64,000 nt of DNA from Prevotella sp. (GTDB taxonomy: Bacteria; Bacteroidota; Bacteroidia; Bacteroidales; Bacteroidaceae): contig JAFZCU010000048.1 of assembly GCA_017556145.1 (NCBI GenBank), positions 1 through 64,000 of the forward strand, written 5' to 3'. Of this stretch, positions 16,606 through 26,787 are shown piece by piece. Position numbers and translations under genes: made by a program. The notes under the pieces are model-generated. The model did no database searches and had not been told where the DNA came from. It was given only the letters and a program-made list of their open reading frames with translations. Position 1 is the first letter of the stretch, and every line of letters starts with the position of its first letter.

Positions 16606-19254
16606 ATGAAGAAATTATTAACGCTCTTTGCACTGCTTTGTGGAGGTGTTCTTACTTCACAGGCAGAAGACTGGGGCACCACGAAGACTGCCCTCGACAC
16701 GATGGTGAACGCCAAGATCGTCAGATGGAGCAAATCCGTGCCTAAAGACAGTCTGGCTAAGTCATTCAATGGCCTGGCCAACAGTTATGGAAACAGTGCC
16801 AAACCTTCTTATGCCGGCAACTCTGGCGGTAGCACCAGCACCATCGACATCAGCACGCTTCTGGGTGGTGGCGGTAGCACTACCAATGGCAACGATACGC
16901 TGGTTGTCAGTCGTGCAGACGACAATACGGAACAGTACGTTGCCGAGGATACTGTCTATTTCAAAGGTGCCATCGACGAGAAGCGCATGATCTTTAAAGA
17001 CTCGATCTTCCTGACCCGTTTGAGCCACTATATGTATGTGAAAGAAAATGATATCCTTAAAATCTCAGTGAAGGATGCTGGTACCATCAAGATCTATGCA
17101 GTGCCAACAACCGATGATGACCAGAATCAATTGTTTTTCCAAACAGCTCCTGGGTTCTACTCAGGTAATTATATGGACGCTAAGCCCTCCCAACAAGCCA
17201 CCCTTAACTGGAACAACTTCGGCGCATCAGCAGTTAACTACAACCTGACGAATCCGCCGACGAGTACGACGTTTACCTTTGGCGGCTCTGGTAGCACTGG
17301 TACCACTGGTGACACGGCTGCGCCTAAAGACACCACGCTGAACTGTTATAAAATCTTTTATTTCCAAGTAAAGCAAGGCGAGTACGAGTTTTATTTTAAG
17401 CAGTACACCAAACTCTACGGTGTTGAGCTGGTACGTACAGGCTCCCAGCAGAACATGATCAATTTCCCGGATAATGGTACCGACAATATTATTCTCGGTG
17501 ATGATGTGGATATCGACGTGCCGAAGTTAGAGGCCAACACGAAAGCCTATACCGTTCTGGCATTTGATGAGGGCGGTGAGAACGCCATCATTGAACTGAT
17601 ATCGATGGAAGACGAATTCAAGAAGGGTGATATCATCAAGATTGCCGGTGCTTATCGTGACAACAACGAGAAAGTGGCCAAGTTCGACCTCCTGACAAAA
17701 GATGGCGACTCGGAACGAATCTTGTTTACGACCTCACAATTGGTAAATGGTAAGAAAGATGCTAATGCGCCGAAGGTTGAAACATACACTCTGATGCAGA
17801 ATGCGAACAATCTCTATATTAAGCCTTCTAAGGACTCAGAGACAACATTATTCGTGAGCAAACTGCAGGTAATCCGTGCCAGCGATACCGACAAGAGTTA
17901 CCGCCAAGGCCCGAAACTCGTCTCCAAAGTGATCCGATGGAAAGAAGAGGTTGCAGCAGGTAGTCTGGCCGACGAGTATACGAGCATGGACAACTCCTAT
18001 GCCGCACCTAAGAGCAGCAGCATGAGCTTCGGCAGCAGCAAGACGACTGAGGTGCCCGACGGCGCTCCCAGCGATACCCTTAAGATGTCGCGTGTAGATG
18101 CCGACAAGGTGCAGTCGCTCGTCTGTGATACCGTCTATTTCCGCTCATCGGTCGATCCCTGCAGCAACCATTATAAGGACTCTATCTATGTGACCCGCTT
18201 CAGCCACTTCCTCAACACCGCCGCTGCATCGGGCGAGAAGAACGTGCTGAAACTGAACCTGATGACGGAAGGCACCCTGAAGATCTATGCCCGTCCGACC
18301 GACGCGGCTGCTGCCGACCGAACCATCGTGGTGACACAGGGCGACCGTGAGGTGATCAATGCCACGCTACCTGCCGATGGTGATAAGGCGACTGAGAAAC
18401 TGAACCTCGATGCGTTCTCCTCCACCCACAACTACAATCTGGCCAATCCCCCCAAGACAAGCAGCAGTAGTTTTGGCATGGGCAGCTCTAGCTCTCCGGT
18501 CAACGTGGATGTCTATCCCGTGCTCTATTCGCGCGTAGATGCCGGTGAACTGACACTTGAATATCCTGTAGGGGCTGTGGAGATCTATGGTGTTGAGTTG
18601 GTGATGGTTGATCAGAGCGGTCTGAAAGCCCTCATCGACTTCCCCGACGACAGCAACGACGGTATCATAAAACATGGTGCTAAGATGGATATGGTAACAC
18701 CCAAGAGCGGCTCTGCAATCACCTGCTACAAGTTTGATGGTCCACACGACAAGAAGTCAGTTGAACTGGAGGTGGAAGGTGGCTTCAAGAGTGGTGATAT
18801 CGTGAAGATAAGCGGTCTAATCAACGAAAGCGACAACAAGAAGGCCGGCCAGCTCATACTTTACACGATGGATGACGACATATTCACTTTGATTGCTACA
18901 ACCGATCAGCTGGTAAATGTCAAGACTGACAATAACAAGCCGTTCCTCGAATCGTTCACACTGGGTAAAGACTACCAGACACTCTATATTGCCCGCAGCG
19001 ACGACAGTGAAATTACCTGCTATTTGAGTTGTGTGAAGGTGCTGGGTGAACGTAGTAACGAAGAGACGGCTCAGATCCGAGCCCTCCAACGTGAGAACAG
19101 ATCCCTCTACTATGGCGATGGTGACGTCACGGGCATCAGTACGATTCAGGCAACGCCAGTCGATGCGCCTCTGTATAACCTCTCAGGACAGCGCATAAGC
19201 AGCGATTATAAGGGCGTCGTCATCCAGAATGGACGCAAATTCATCAAGAAGTAA
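16606..19254 (+). CDS. Large secreted protein with internal duplication, unknown family (paralogue A)
   Basis: 882 aa from MKKLLTLFALLCGGVLTSQA, a clear signal peptide; an ATG at 16594 would add four residues. The protein is two related halves of about 400 residues. Each half runs: ALDTMVNAKIVRW or LVSKVIRWKEE; DTVYFK/DTVYFR; KDSI(F/Y)(L/V)TR(L/F)SH; a TLKIYA-type strand; NYNL(T/A)NPP; INFPD or IDFPD; KxGDI(I/V)KI(A/S)G; and a TxQLVNxK strand. The second half carries an extra cysteine pair (VCDTVYFRSSVDPC). Ser/Gly-rich loops sit between strands. The tail LYNLSGQRISS...KGVVIQNGRKFIKK resembles a type IX sorting tail. Probably all-beta and surface located. I do not recognise the family. A second copy is at 20464. 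Confidence 0.75.
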   Translation: MKKLLTLFALLCGGVLTSQAEDWGTTKTALDTMVNAKIVRWSKSVPKDSLAKSFNGLANSYGNSAKPSYAGNSGGSTSTIDISTLLGGGGSTTNGNDTLVVSRADDNTEQYVAEDTVYFKGAIDEKRMIFKDSIFLTRLSHYMYVKENDILKISVKDAGTIKIYAVPTTDDDQNQLFFQTAPGFYSGNYMDAKPSQQATLNWNNFGASAVNYNLTNPPTSTTFTFGGSGSTGTTGDTAAPKDTTLNCYKIFYFQVKQGEYEFYFKQYTKLYGVELVRTGSQQNMINFPDNGTDNIILGDDVDIDVPKLEANTKAYTVLAFDEGGENAIIELISMEDEFKKGDIIKIAGAYRDNNEKVAKFDLLTKDGDSERILFTTSQLVNGKKDANAPKVETYTLMQNANNLYIKPSKDSETTLFVSKLQVIRASDTDKSYRQGPKLVSKVIRWKEEVAAGSLADEYTSMDNSYAAPKSSSMSFGSSKTTEVPDGAPSDTLKMSRVDADKVQSLVCDTVYFRSSVDPCSNHYKDSIYVTRFSHFLNTAAASGEKNVLKLNLMTEGTLKIYARPTDAAAADRTIVVTQGDREVINATLPADGDKATEKLNLDAFSSTHNYNLANPPKTSSSSFGMGSSSSPVNVDVYPVLYSRVDAGELTLEYPVGAVEIYGVELVMVDQSGLKALIDFPDDSNDGIIKHGAKMDMVTPKSGSAITCYKFDGPHDKKSVELEVEGGFKSGDIVKISGLINESDNKKAGQLILYTMDDDIFTLIATTDQLVNVKTDNNKPFLESFTLGKDYQTLYIARSDDSEITCYLSCVKVLGERSNEETAQIRALQRENRSLYYGDGDVTGISTIQATPVDAPLYNLSGQRISSDYKGVVIQNGRKFIKK

Positions 19255-19281
19255 TCAATGACAATTAAAATATATAAAGAT

Positions 19282-20454
19282 ATGAAAAAGCAACTGATTC
19301 TTGTCCTGCTGGCACTGCTGCCCATGTTGGCTTTTGCAGAAAAGAGGGGCGTTATCTATGAGGGAATCTATTTTATAGTATATGACGACGGTACCGCCCA
19401 CGTCACCTGGAACCCGGAGCGTTACAGCGGCGACATTGTCATCCCCGCATCGTTTGTCTTTGAAGGAAAAGAGTATCACACGGTCAGCCTCACCGACTAT
19501 GCCTTCTATGAGTGCTTCGACCTGAAGTCAATATCTCTCCCCAATGGTCTGGGCTTCATCGGTCCCATGGCCTTCCAGTATTGTGTCTCATTGGAAGAGA
19601 TTACCATCCCCGAGACGGTTAACACCATTGCTGCCGGTGCATTCGCCGACTGCATCAGCCTGCATAAGTTCAATATGCCGAAGCAGCTGGTCAACATCGG
19701 CGAGGGTGCCTTCTACGGCTGTCCGCACATCTCATGCCTCAATATCCCCAAGACCGTGCAGTTCATTGGCGGTCAGGCCTTCGACCAGTGTTTTATCGAG
19801 ACGATCTTCGTCAACAATGTCTTCACGCTGAAGAGTGGTGACGTGCTGCCCTTCTCTGACGAGACCTTCAATCACGCCATGCTCTATGTGCCCGAGGGTA
19901 TGTGGCGCGAGGCTGTCTATGCCAGCGCCTACTGGAAATACTTCGCGAATATCCGCGAGGCTACCGTCAAGACCGGTTCGCTGCAGGCGGCAAGGGCCTA
20001 TATGATGCTCGATGCACAGACCCACCGCCATCTGGCCTATGAGGGCGGTAACGAACTGAATGCCGACAAGGCCTTCTACACCTTTGACGAGTCAGACGCC
20101 GACTTCAGCTGGCAATTTGTGGAAGAGGGTGGCAATAAGTATCTCTACAATATCGGTGCCAAGAAGTTTGCCAATGTCAACGCAGCTGGTGAGCTGGAAC
20201 TGAGCAGCCAGGCTCAACCTATCAAGATGGAGCAGGAGGAAGAGGGCGTTAAGATTGGTAATAAGACCTTTTTCTTCGTGGCCAACAGTCAGGTCAATGC
20301 CGATGATAATGCCACCGCCATCAAGGGCATTATGATGCAGCCTGAGGAAGATGCCGATGCCGTTTGGTACACGCTCGATGGCCGTCAATTGCATGATGCA
20401 CCTGTCATCAAGGGTATCTATCTGCGCAATGGAAAGAAGGTGACAGTGAAATAA
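19282..20454 (+). CDS. BspA-type leucine-rich repeat surface protein
   Basis: 390 aa from MKKQLILVLLALLPMLAFA (signal peptide); an ATG at 19258 would add 8 residues. About five LRR_5 repeats of 23 residues occupy residues 60-190, with the pattern AFxxCxxLxxIxIPxxVxxIGxxAF (SISLPNGLGFIGPMAFQYC; EITIPETVNTIAAGAFADC). A non-repeat domain follows, then the tail WYTLDGRQL...KGIYLRNGKKVTVK, a sorting-tail type nearly identical to that of the next gene. BspA-like proteins bind host or matrix proteins or other bacteria. Starts 27 nt after paralogue A and ends 9 nt before paralogue B, so the three are likely one transcript. Confidence 0.88.
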   Translation: MKKQLILVLLALLPMLAFAEKRGVIYEGIYFIVYDDGTAHVTWNPERYSGDIVIPASFVFEGKEYHTVSLTDYAFYECFDLKSISLPNGLGFIGPMAFQYCVSLEEITIPETVNTIAAGAFADCISLHKFNMPKQLVNIGEGAFYGCPHISCLNIPKTVQFIGGQAFDQCFIETIFVNNVFTLKSGDVLPFSDETFNHAMLYVPEGMWREAVYASAYWKYFANIREATVKTGSLQAARAYMMLDAQTHRHLAYEGGNELNADKAFYTFDESDADFSWQFVEEGGNKYLYNIGAKKFANVNAAGELELSSQAQPIKMEQEEEGVKIGNKTFFFVANSQVNADDNATAIKGIMMQPEEDADAVWYTLDGRQLHDAPVIKGIYLRNGKKVTVK

Positions 20455-20463
20455 AATCCTGAT

Positions 20464-23112
20464 ATGAGAAGACATCTGCTCATTGTCATGATGATGCTAT
20501 GCGGAGGAACACTTAGTTCCTCCGCCATAGATTGGGGAGGTACGAAATCCGCCCTCGACACGATGGTGAACGCCAAAATCGTCAAGTGGAACAAAACCAT
20601 TGCTGCCGACACCCTGCCCTCGCAATTCTATAGCGTATCTCATAGTTATGGCAGTACTTTCAAGCCTGACTATGCTGGCATCACCAGCGGCAAATTCGAC
20701 TTCTCAAACATACTGAACGGGGGCGGCGCGAGCAACGACGACACACTGTCCATCATCCGCATCGACAACAAGGCGGTACAATATGTGGCTGAGGATACCG
20801 TCTATTTCAAAGGTCCGATTGACGCGACACGCCAGATGTTCAAAGACTCTATCTTTGTCACCCGCCTGAGCCACTATCTGTATGTTCAGGCCGACGAGAG
20901 AGCCAGTGCAACTAATCCCACAAAACTGGTGACGGTTTCGTTAAAGGATGCAGGTACGTTGAAGATATATGCTGTGTCAGATGCACCATATGGTGGAAAA
21001 ATCTGGCTTACCAAGAATGCGGATGATTGGGATTATTCGGAAGACCTTTCTACTAAAACCACCGATCAGGCCACCATTAACTGGAACAACTTCGGCGTAT
21101 CTGCCGTCAACTATAACCTGTCGAATCCGCAGGCCAACAAGTCGAGCTCCTATTATAAAAGCGACTCCTCGACGGAGTCGAAGGATACTACACTGAATTG
21201 TTATGAGATCCATTATTTCAGCGTAGAACAGGGCGAATATACAATAGGTTTTTCTCAAAATACCAAGATCTATGGCATCGAACTGGTACGCTCGAGTGTC
21301 AAGCAGGACATGATCAACTTCCCCGACACAGGTCTGGATAATCTGGAACTCGAAAATGTGGAAATCGATATGGAGAAACTGGAGGCCAACAGCAAGCTCT
21401 ATACAGTCCTGGTTCTCGAAAACGATGAGTCCTGCATCAAGGTAATTCCTACCGACGGCCATTTCAAGAAGGGTGACGTCGTCTCTATCGCCGGAGCCTA
21501 TCTGGCTGACAACTACAAAAGGGCTCTGATCAACATCATCGATGACAATAATATGGCGATATTTACGACCGATCAACTTGTGAATGGCAGAAAAGATCCC
21601 AGTCCTCCAAAAATAGAGCAATATGCGCTGATGCAGGATATGGATTATATCATTGTCTCACCTGACTATAGGTCAGAAACTGTTGTTTACCTGACCAAAC
21701 TGCAGGTAACGCGTGCGAGCGAGTTGGACAAGAGTTACCGCGAAGCTCCGAAGATCGTCTCCAAGGTGGTTCGATGGAGTGAGACGGCCGCTTCAGACAA
21801 ATTGGCCGACAGCTATATGAGTGTGGATAATCCATACGTCCCGGCTCCCGTGAGTATCACCTCCATCTTTGGCCGCAATAAGGGACCGGCATCCAGCGAT
21901 ACGCTCAAGCTGATGCGTACGGATGCCGACAAGGTGCAGTCGCTGGCCTGCGATACCGTCTATTTCCGCTCTTCAGTCGACCCCTGCAGCAATCACTACC
22001 GCGACTCCATCTACGTGACGCGCTTCACCCACTACCTGAACACCGCTGCACCGTCTGGCGAAAGGAATATACTGAAGCTGAATCTGCTGACGGAAGGCAC
22101 TCTGAAGATCTTTGTCCGTCCTGTTGACGCGGCGGCTGCCGATCGCACTATCATCGTGACACAGGGCAACCGCGAAGTGATCAACGCATCATTGCCCGCC
22201 GACGGCAACAAGGATGTGGTGAATGTCAATACCGCTGCGTTCTCGTCAGTCAATAACTACAACCTGGCCAATCCGCCTCAAGTAGTCAGTTATAACATCG
22301 GTGGTAAGGGTAACAAAACCGAAACCGACACTCCCGCCGACGTCGATGTCTATCCCGTGCTCTACGCCCGGGTGGATGCCGGTGAACTGACCATCGATTA
22401 TCTCGTAGGCGCAGTCGAGGTCTATGGCGTGGAACTGGTGATTATCGACCAGAGTGGTCTGAAGGCCCTCATCGACTTTCCAGACTACAACACGGATGGC
22501 CTCTATATGTCTTCTGCCGTGACAATGGAAGAGGTGACCACCAAGAGCGGCAAGACGAAGAAATGCTTTAAACTCGACGATAACCACAAGAAAGCAAATG
22601 TAAGGCTGTATCTGGGCGATGATTTCCGGCGCGGCGATGTCATCAAGATCGGAGGCTTCATCAATGAAGATTCCAACAACTATACCGGCCGTCTGATGCT
22701 CTTTTACTCTGCCGGCGGCTCCGATCCTATGGTGCTTCTCATGACCGACCCACTGGTGAATGTCAAGACTGACGACGATGAAGAGTTCATCGAGACGATC
22801 AAGCTGACCGATGACTATCCTGCACTCTGGGTTGCCCGCAGCACGGACTGCAAGACAACTTGCTATCTGAGTATCGTCAAGGTGCTCGGCAAGCGCGACA
22901 ACGACGAAATGGCCCAGATACGGGCCTATCACCGTGAGAACAATTCGGGATACTACGATGATGAGGCGATGGGTATCGGCGATACCACCGTCCGCATGGT
23001 CAGTCAGCCGACTGCCGACGCTTGGTACACCTTAGATGGCCGCCAGCTCATCGGATCGCCCGCCGTCAAGGGGATTTATCTCCATAACGGCCAAAAGGTG
23101 ATTATGAAATAA
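20464..23112 (+). CDS. Large secreted protein with internal duplication, unknown family (paralogue B)
   Basis: 882 aa, a full-length paralogue of the protein at 16606-19254. The signal peptide is MRRHLLIVMMMLCGGTLSSSA. It keeps the same two-half plan, and the second halves are the most alike: around residues 475-600 long stretches are nearly the same (DKVQSLxCDTVYFRSSVDPC, AAADRTI(V/I)VTQG, REVINA(T/S)LPADG). The cysteine pair is again only in the second half. The loops replacing the Ser/Gly stretches differ in sequence, and the tail (WYTLDGRQL...KGIYLHNGQKVIMK) matches the LRR protein rather than paralogue A. Likely a secreted or surface beta protein. Function unknown. Confidence 0.75.
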   Translation: MRRHLLIVMMMLCGGTLSSSAIDWGGTKSALDTMVNAKIVKWNKTIAADTLPSQFYSVSHSYGSTFKPDYAGITSGKFDFSNILNGGGASNDDTLSIIRIDNKAVQYVAEDTVYFKGPIDATRQMFKDSIFVTRLSHYLYVQADERASATNPTKLVTVSLKDAGTLKIYAVSDAPYGGKIWLTKNADDWDYSEDLSTKTTDQATINWNNFGVSAVNYNLSNPQANKSSSYYKSDSSTESKDTTLNCYEIHYFSVEQGEYTIGFSQNTKIYGIELVRSSVKQDMINFPDTGLDNLELENVEIDMEKLEANSKLYTVLVLENDESCIKVIPTDGHFKKGDVVSIAGAYLADNYKRALINIIDDNNMAIFTTDQLVNGRKDPSPPKIEQYALMQDMDYIIVSPDYRSETVVYLTKLQVTRASELDKSYREAPKIVSKVVRWSETAASDKLADSYMSVDNPYVPAPVSITSIFGRNKGPASSDTLKLMRTDADKVQSLACDTVYFRSSVDPCSNHYRDSIYVTRFTHYLNTAAPSGERNILKLNLLTEGTLKIFVRPVDAAAADRTIIVTQGNREVINASLPADGNKDVVNVNTAAFSSVNNYNLANPPQVVSYNIGGKGNKTETDTPADVDVYPVLYARVDAGELTIDYLVGAVEVYGVELVIIDQSGLKALIDFPDYNTDGLYMSSAVTMEEVTTKSGKTKKCFKLDDNHKKANVRLYLGDDFRRGDVIKIGGFINEDSNNYTGRLMLFYSAGGSDPMVLLMTDPLVNVKTDDDEEFIETIKLTDDYPALWVARSTDCKTTCYLSIVKVLGKRDNDEMAQIRAYHRENNSGYYDDEAMGIGDTTVRMVSQPTADAWYTLDGRQLIGSPAVKGIYLHNGQKVIMK

Positions 23113-23148
23113 GCTCATGGATGACGATAGCATTTTATTATTTGAATT

Positions 23149-24873
23149 ATGTCAGAACTTGAACCTTTAATAGCCGACCTTGCGCTTATCCTGATCTGCG
23201 CAGGTGCCATGACGTTGCTTTTCAAACGACTGAAGCAGCCCGTCGTGCTGGGATATATTGTAGCAGGCTTCCTTGCCTCGCCCAACATGTCGTACATGCC
23301 CAGTGTCACCGACCTGCACGGCATTCACCTCTGGAGTGAAATTGGCGTTATCTTCCTGCTTTTTTCGCTGGGTTTGGAGTTCTCGTTCCGCAAGATCCTG
23401 CGCATGGGTGCGGCACCTGTTATTGCCGCCTGTGCCGTCATCGCGGGCATGATACTCGTCGGCATGTCGACGGGTCAACTCTTCGGGTGGAGCCAGATGG
23501 ACTGCATCTACTTAGGCGGTATGTTGGCCATGTCGTCGACCACCATCATCTTCAAGGCCTTCGACGACATGGGACTGCGACAGAAGCGTTTTGCCGGCCT
23601 CGTGCTCAGTGTGCTTATCATCGAGGATATCCTCGCCATCGTGCTGATGGTGATGCTCTCTACGCTGGCCGTCAGCAAAGAGTTCGAGGGGTCGCAGATG
23701 CTGATGTCCATTTTGAAGCTGGCGTTCTTCCTCGTTCTCTGGTTTGTCGTGGGCATCTATCTCATACCGCTGTTCCTGCGTAAGGTGAAGTCGCTGATGA
23801 GCAACGAAACACTGCTCATCACGGCCCTTGCCCTCTGTTTCGGCATGGTGGTGATTGCCTCTGCTGTGGGCTTCTCTGCTGCGTTCGGAGCCTTTATCAT
23901 GGGCAGCATACTGGCCGAGACCGTTGAAAGAGAACAGATAGAGCACCTGGTCAGTCCTGTGAAGGATCTTTTCGGCGCCATATTCTTCGTGTCAGTAGGT
24001 ATGATGGTCGATGTGGCCCTTATCGCGGAGTACATCGTACCCATCCTCTGCATCGTTGTCGCCATCATGCTGGGGCAGACCATCCTGAGCACGTGCGGAT
24101 TCCTCTTGGCAGGACAGCCGCTGAAGCGGGCCATGCAGTGCTCGTTCTCGCTGACGCAGATCGGTGAGTTTGCGTTTATCCTCGCCACGCTTGGCACCTC
24201 GCTGCATGTCACCAGTGATTTCTTGTATCCCATCGTCGTGGCAGTGTCCGTCTTCACGACGTTTACCACGCCTTATATGATTCGTCTGGCAGAACCTGCC
24301 TACGCTGTGGTGGAGCGCTTGATGCCCCAACGCTGGCGCAGTAAGCTACAGGACTACGCCGAGGCCTCCAACGAGGAGATACCCGAGAGCAGTGAACAGC
24401 AGAGCCGCTGGAAATCCCATCTGAAGAGCGTTGCAACGACCGTTGGTATTCACTGCGTGCTCTGTATGGCCATAATTGCGTTGATGCTCTACTTTGGCAA
24501 GCCCTTTATTTCCAATCTTGTGCCTGCCCCTTGGGATGGCATTGTCACCGCGTTTATTACCCTTAGTATCGTTGCACCCTTCCTGTGGATGCTCATGCGA
24601 CAGGGTGACAGCGACAACACCCGCGCACTCTGGAACGACAACCGCTTCAGCCAAGCTAAGCTCGTTGCCCTGCAGTTCTTGAGGCTTTTCATCGCAGCAG
24701 CATTCATCAGCTACATTCTCGGCCGCACCATTCACTGGGGATACACGCCCAGCATCCTTATCGTCCTCGTTATCATCTTCGGCATTGCCTTCTCGCCACG
24801 CCTCCGTAAACGCAGCGAACAGATGAACCAAACATTCACAGAGAATCTCGCACAGCGAACCACGAAAGAATGA
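23149..24873 (+). CDS. Kef-type cation:proton antiporter (CPA2)
   Basis: A 574-residue inner membrane protein exchanging K+ or Na+ for protons. The exchanger core covers about residues 1-400, with motifs QPVVLGYIVAGFLASP, FSLGLEFSF, SSTTIIFKAFDDMG, GFSAAFGAFIMGSI and LTQIGEFAFILA. Beyond it, instead of a TrkA nucleotide-binding domain, there is a charged linker and about four further hydrophobic segments (residues 430-560). This C-terminal membrane extension occurs in some Bacteroidetes relatives, by memory. Starts 36 nt after paralogue B and overlaps the next gene by 4 nt (ATGA), so translation of the last pair is coupled. Confidence 0.92.
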   Translation: MSELEPLIADLALILICAGAMTLLFKRLKQPVVLGYIVAGFLASPNMSYMPSVTDLHGIHLWSEIGVIFLLFSLGLEFSFRKILRMGAAPVIAACAVIAGMILVGMSTGQLFGWSQMDCIYLGGMLAMSSTTIIFKAFDDMGLRQKRFAGLVLSVLIIEDILAIVLMVMLSTLAVSKEFEGSQMLMSILKLAFFLVLWFVVGIYLIPLFLRKVKSLMSNETLLITALALCFGMVVIASAVGFSAAFGAFIMGSILAETVEREQIEHLVSPVKDLFGAIFFVSVGMMVDVALIAEYIVPILCIVVAIMLGQTILSTCGFLLAGQPLKRAMQCSFSLTQIGEFAFILATLGTSLHVTSDFLYPIVVAVSVFTTFTTPYMIRLAEPAYAVVERLMPQRWRSKLQDYAEASNEEIPESSEQQSRWKSHLKSVATTVGIHCVLCMAIIALMLYFGKPFISNLVPAPWDGIVTAFITLSIVAPFLWMLMRQGDSDNTRALWNDNRFSQAKLVALQFLRLFIAAAFISYILGRTIHWGYTPSILIVLVIIFGIAFSPRLRKRSEQMNQTFTENLAQRTTKE

Positions 24874-25871
24874 AATACGTATATTGTTGGATATTAGGAG
24901 CTCTTCTTCTCGCTATTCCAAATGAGACCGATGCGCAGAGTCACGACCAGCAGGTGAGGGCAAAGGTGGATAGTGTGCTCACGGAGAGATATTATAAGAC
25001 ATCCTACGACACGAACTATGTCGTAAGACCCGAAGGACGACTGACGCTGAAAGTGAGGCTGAACCAGTCGGGCGACGTCTTCCACGTGAGAGGAGATAAG
25101 GACGGCATCAGTTCCAAGGCCGACCTGAGCACCAACTTCAAGACCACCGTGAGCATCGGAGCCTCGTACCGGGGCGTCTCGGCAGCCTTGGCTATCAACC
25201 CGGCTAAGATGAAAGGTGCCTACAAGGACTATGAATTCAACCTTGCTTACTATAGCAGCCGTCTGAGTCTCGATGCCAGTTACCATCGCTCCACGACGCT
25301 GTCGGGCGATATAGAAAGAGGCAATTACAGCGGACATCTGGGGAAGGAAGGCCTCAAGTTGAAGATGGCCAACCTGGCTGCCTACTATGTCTTCAACCAT
25401 CGTCGTTTCTCCTATCCCGCAGCCTTCACCCAGAGCTATATCCAGCGTCGTTCGGCCGGCTCATGGCTCGCAGGCATCAGTTATCAGGGCGGCAGCATCG
25501 AAACCACCGACGAACTCAAAGAGCGGAATCCCAATGCCCCCGATGTCAATATCCACATCGGGCTACTCGGCATCGGTGGCGGCTACGGCTACAACTGGGT
25601 GCTCGCCAAACGGTGGCTGCTCCACTTCTCCATGCTACCCACCTTCGTCATCTACAATCATAACCACATGACCGTGAATGGCGAGCGCAGGAATGCCAAA
25701 CACTTTAGTCCCAGTATGATCTTCAACGAGCGGGCCGCAGTCGTCTACAACTTCTCACCCAGATACTTCGCTGGTGCCACGCTTACGATGAGCAATTCCT
25801 TCTTCGATAATGACGTGACGGTCAATCAGAACAAATGGAGAGCCCGTGCCTTTGTCGGAATGAGACTATAA
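24870..25871 (+). CDS. DUF4421 family outer membrane protein, second paralogue
   Basis: 333 aa with a signal peptide (MKYVYCWILGALLLAIPNETDAQ). It shares with the protein at 15455 the segments VDSxLT, NPAKMKGxYKDYE, FSYPAAFTQSYIQRRSAGS and GGGYGYN. Predicted small beta-barrel of the outer membrane. Its ATG overlaps the antiporter stop, which links an envelope barrel to an ion exchanger in one transcript. A strong terminator follows. Function unknown. Confidence 0.8.
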   Translation: MKYVYCWILGALLLAIPNETDAQSHDQQVRAKVDSVLTERYYKTSYDTNYVVRPEGRLTLKVRLNQSGDVFHVRGDKDGISSKADLSTNFKTTVSIGASYRGVSAALAINPAKMKGAYKDYEFNLAYYSSRLSLDASYHRSTTLSGDIERGNYSGHLGKEGLKLKMANLAAYYVFNHRRFSYPAAFTQSYIQRRSAGSWLAGISYQGGSIETTDELKERNPNAPDVNIHIGLLGIGGGYGYNWVLAKRWLLHFSMLPTFVIYNHNHMTVNGERRNAKHFSPSMIFNERAAVVYNFSPRYFAGATLTMSNSFFDNDVTVNQNKWRARAFVGMRL

Positions 25872-25900
25872 GAATGTCCGATAATTTAAATAGAAAACAA

Positions 25901-25924
25901 AAGCCCCGCTATTCAGCGGGGCTT
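25901..25924. terminator. Bidirectional terminator between DUF4421 and nagB
   Basis: AAGCCCCGCT pairs with AGCGGGGCTT around ATTC. T-rich sequence follows on the minus strand (CTTTTGTTTTC) and a short T run on the plus strand, so it can serve both convergent genes. Confidence 0.85.
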
Positions 25925-25936
25925 TATGTTGGGGAA

Positions 25937-26731
25937 TTAAAGTAACTGATCGCGCTCGATATCCTTGAAATACTTATAGGTGCTGACCTTCAATTCGTCG
26001 GCAGCATCCTCGTCGCTGACGATGATGCCGTGCTCGTGCATCTGCAGGGCGCTGATGGTCCACATGTGGTTCACGGCTCCCTCAATGGCTGCTTGAAGGG
26101 CACGTGCCTTGGCATGGCCGTTGACCAGGATCATCACCTCGCGGGCAGCCATCACGGTGCCTACACCAACGGTGAGGGCATGGGCGGGTACATTCTCTGG
26201 ATTGCCGCCGAAGAAACGGCTGTTGGCAATACGAGTGTCGGTGGTGAGTGTCTTCATACGTGTCTTTGAACTCAGCGAAGAGCCTGGCTCGTTGAAGGCG
26301 ATATGGCCATCGGGACCAATGCCTCCGATGAAGAGGTCGACGCCGCCAGCCTCCTGGATCATTTCCTCATAATGGGCGCACTCGGCAGCCAGGTCGGGGG
26401 CATTGCCATTCAGAATATGGATGTTCTCCTTCGGGCAGTCGATGTGGTCGAAGAGGTTACGGGCCATGAAGGCGTGATAGCTCTCGGGATGAGTCTCGGG
26501 CAGACCGACGTATTCATCCATGTTAAAGGTCAGTACGTTCTTGAAGGATACGCGTCCTTCGCGGCAGGCTGATACCAGGGCATTGTACATGCCTACGGGT
26601 GAAGAACCTGTTGGCAATCCGAGGACGAACTTGTGATCGGGTGTCGGATTGAACTCGTTGATACGCTTGATAACATGCTCAGCAGCCCACTGAGATAGCT
26701 TCTGGTAGTCTGATTGAATGATTACTCTCAT
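25937..26731 (-). CDS. nagB: Glucosamine-6-phosphate deaminase NagB
   Basis: Converts glucosamine-6-phosphate to fructose-6-phosphate and ammonia in the cytoplasm, the last step of amino sugar use. 264 aa against 266 in E. coli. Signature motifs are present: [13 protein letters not shown] (phosphate loop), FNMDEYVGL (catalytic Asp region) and the active-site loop [20 protein letters not shown] with Asp and His. It has its own -7 box and no neighbours from the pathway, so control by a nearby regulator is not evident. Confidence 0.97.
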   Translation of the reverse strand: MRVIIQSDYQKLSQWAAEHVIKRINEFNPTPDHKFVLGLPTGSSPVGMYNALVSACREGRVSFKNVLTFNMDEYVGLPETHPESYHAFMARNLFDHIDCPKENIHILNGNAPDLAAECAHYEEMIQEAGGVDLFIGGIGPDGHIAFNEPGSSLSSKTRMKTLTTDTRIANSRFFGGNPENVPAHALTVGVGTVMAAREVMILVNGHAKARALQAAIEGAVNHMWTISALQMHEHGIIVSDEDAADELKVSTYKYFKDIERDQLL

Positions 26732-26766
26732 AATTGTTTTTTGTTTTTGGTTCGTAAAATCTGCTG

Positions 26767-26774
26767 CAAAAATA
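26767..26774 (-). promoter_or_regulatory. -7 promoter box of nagB
   Basis: TATTTTTG on the minus strand, in the same GCTGCAAA context as other promoters here. The leader would be about 30 nt. Confidence 0.6.
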
Positions 26775-26787
26775 CAAAAATATTTAG

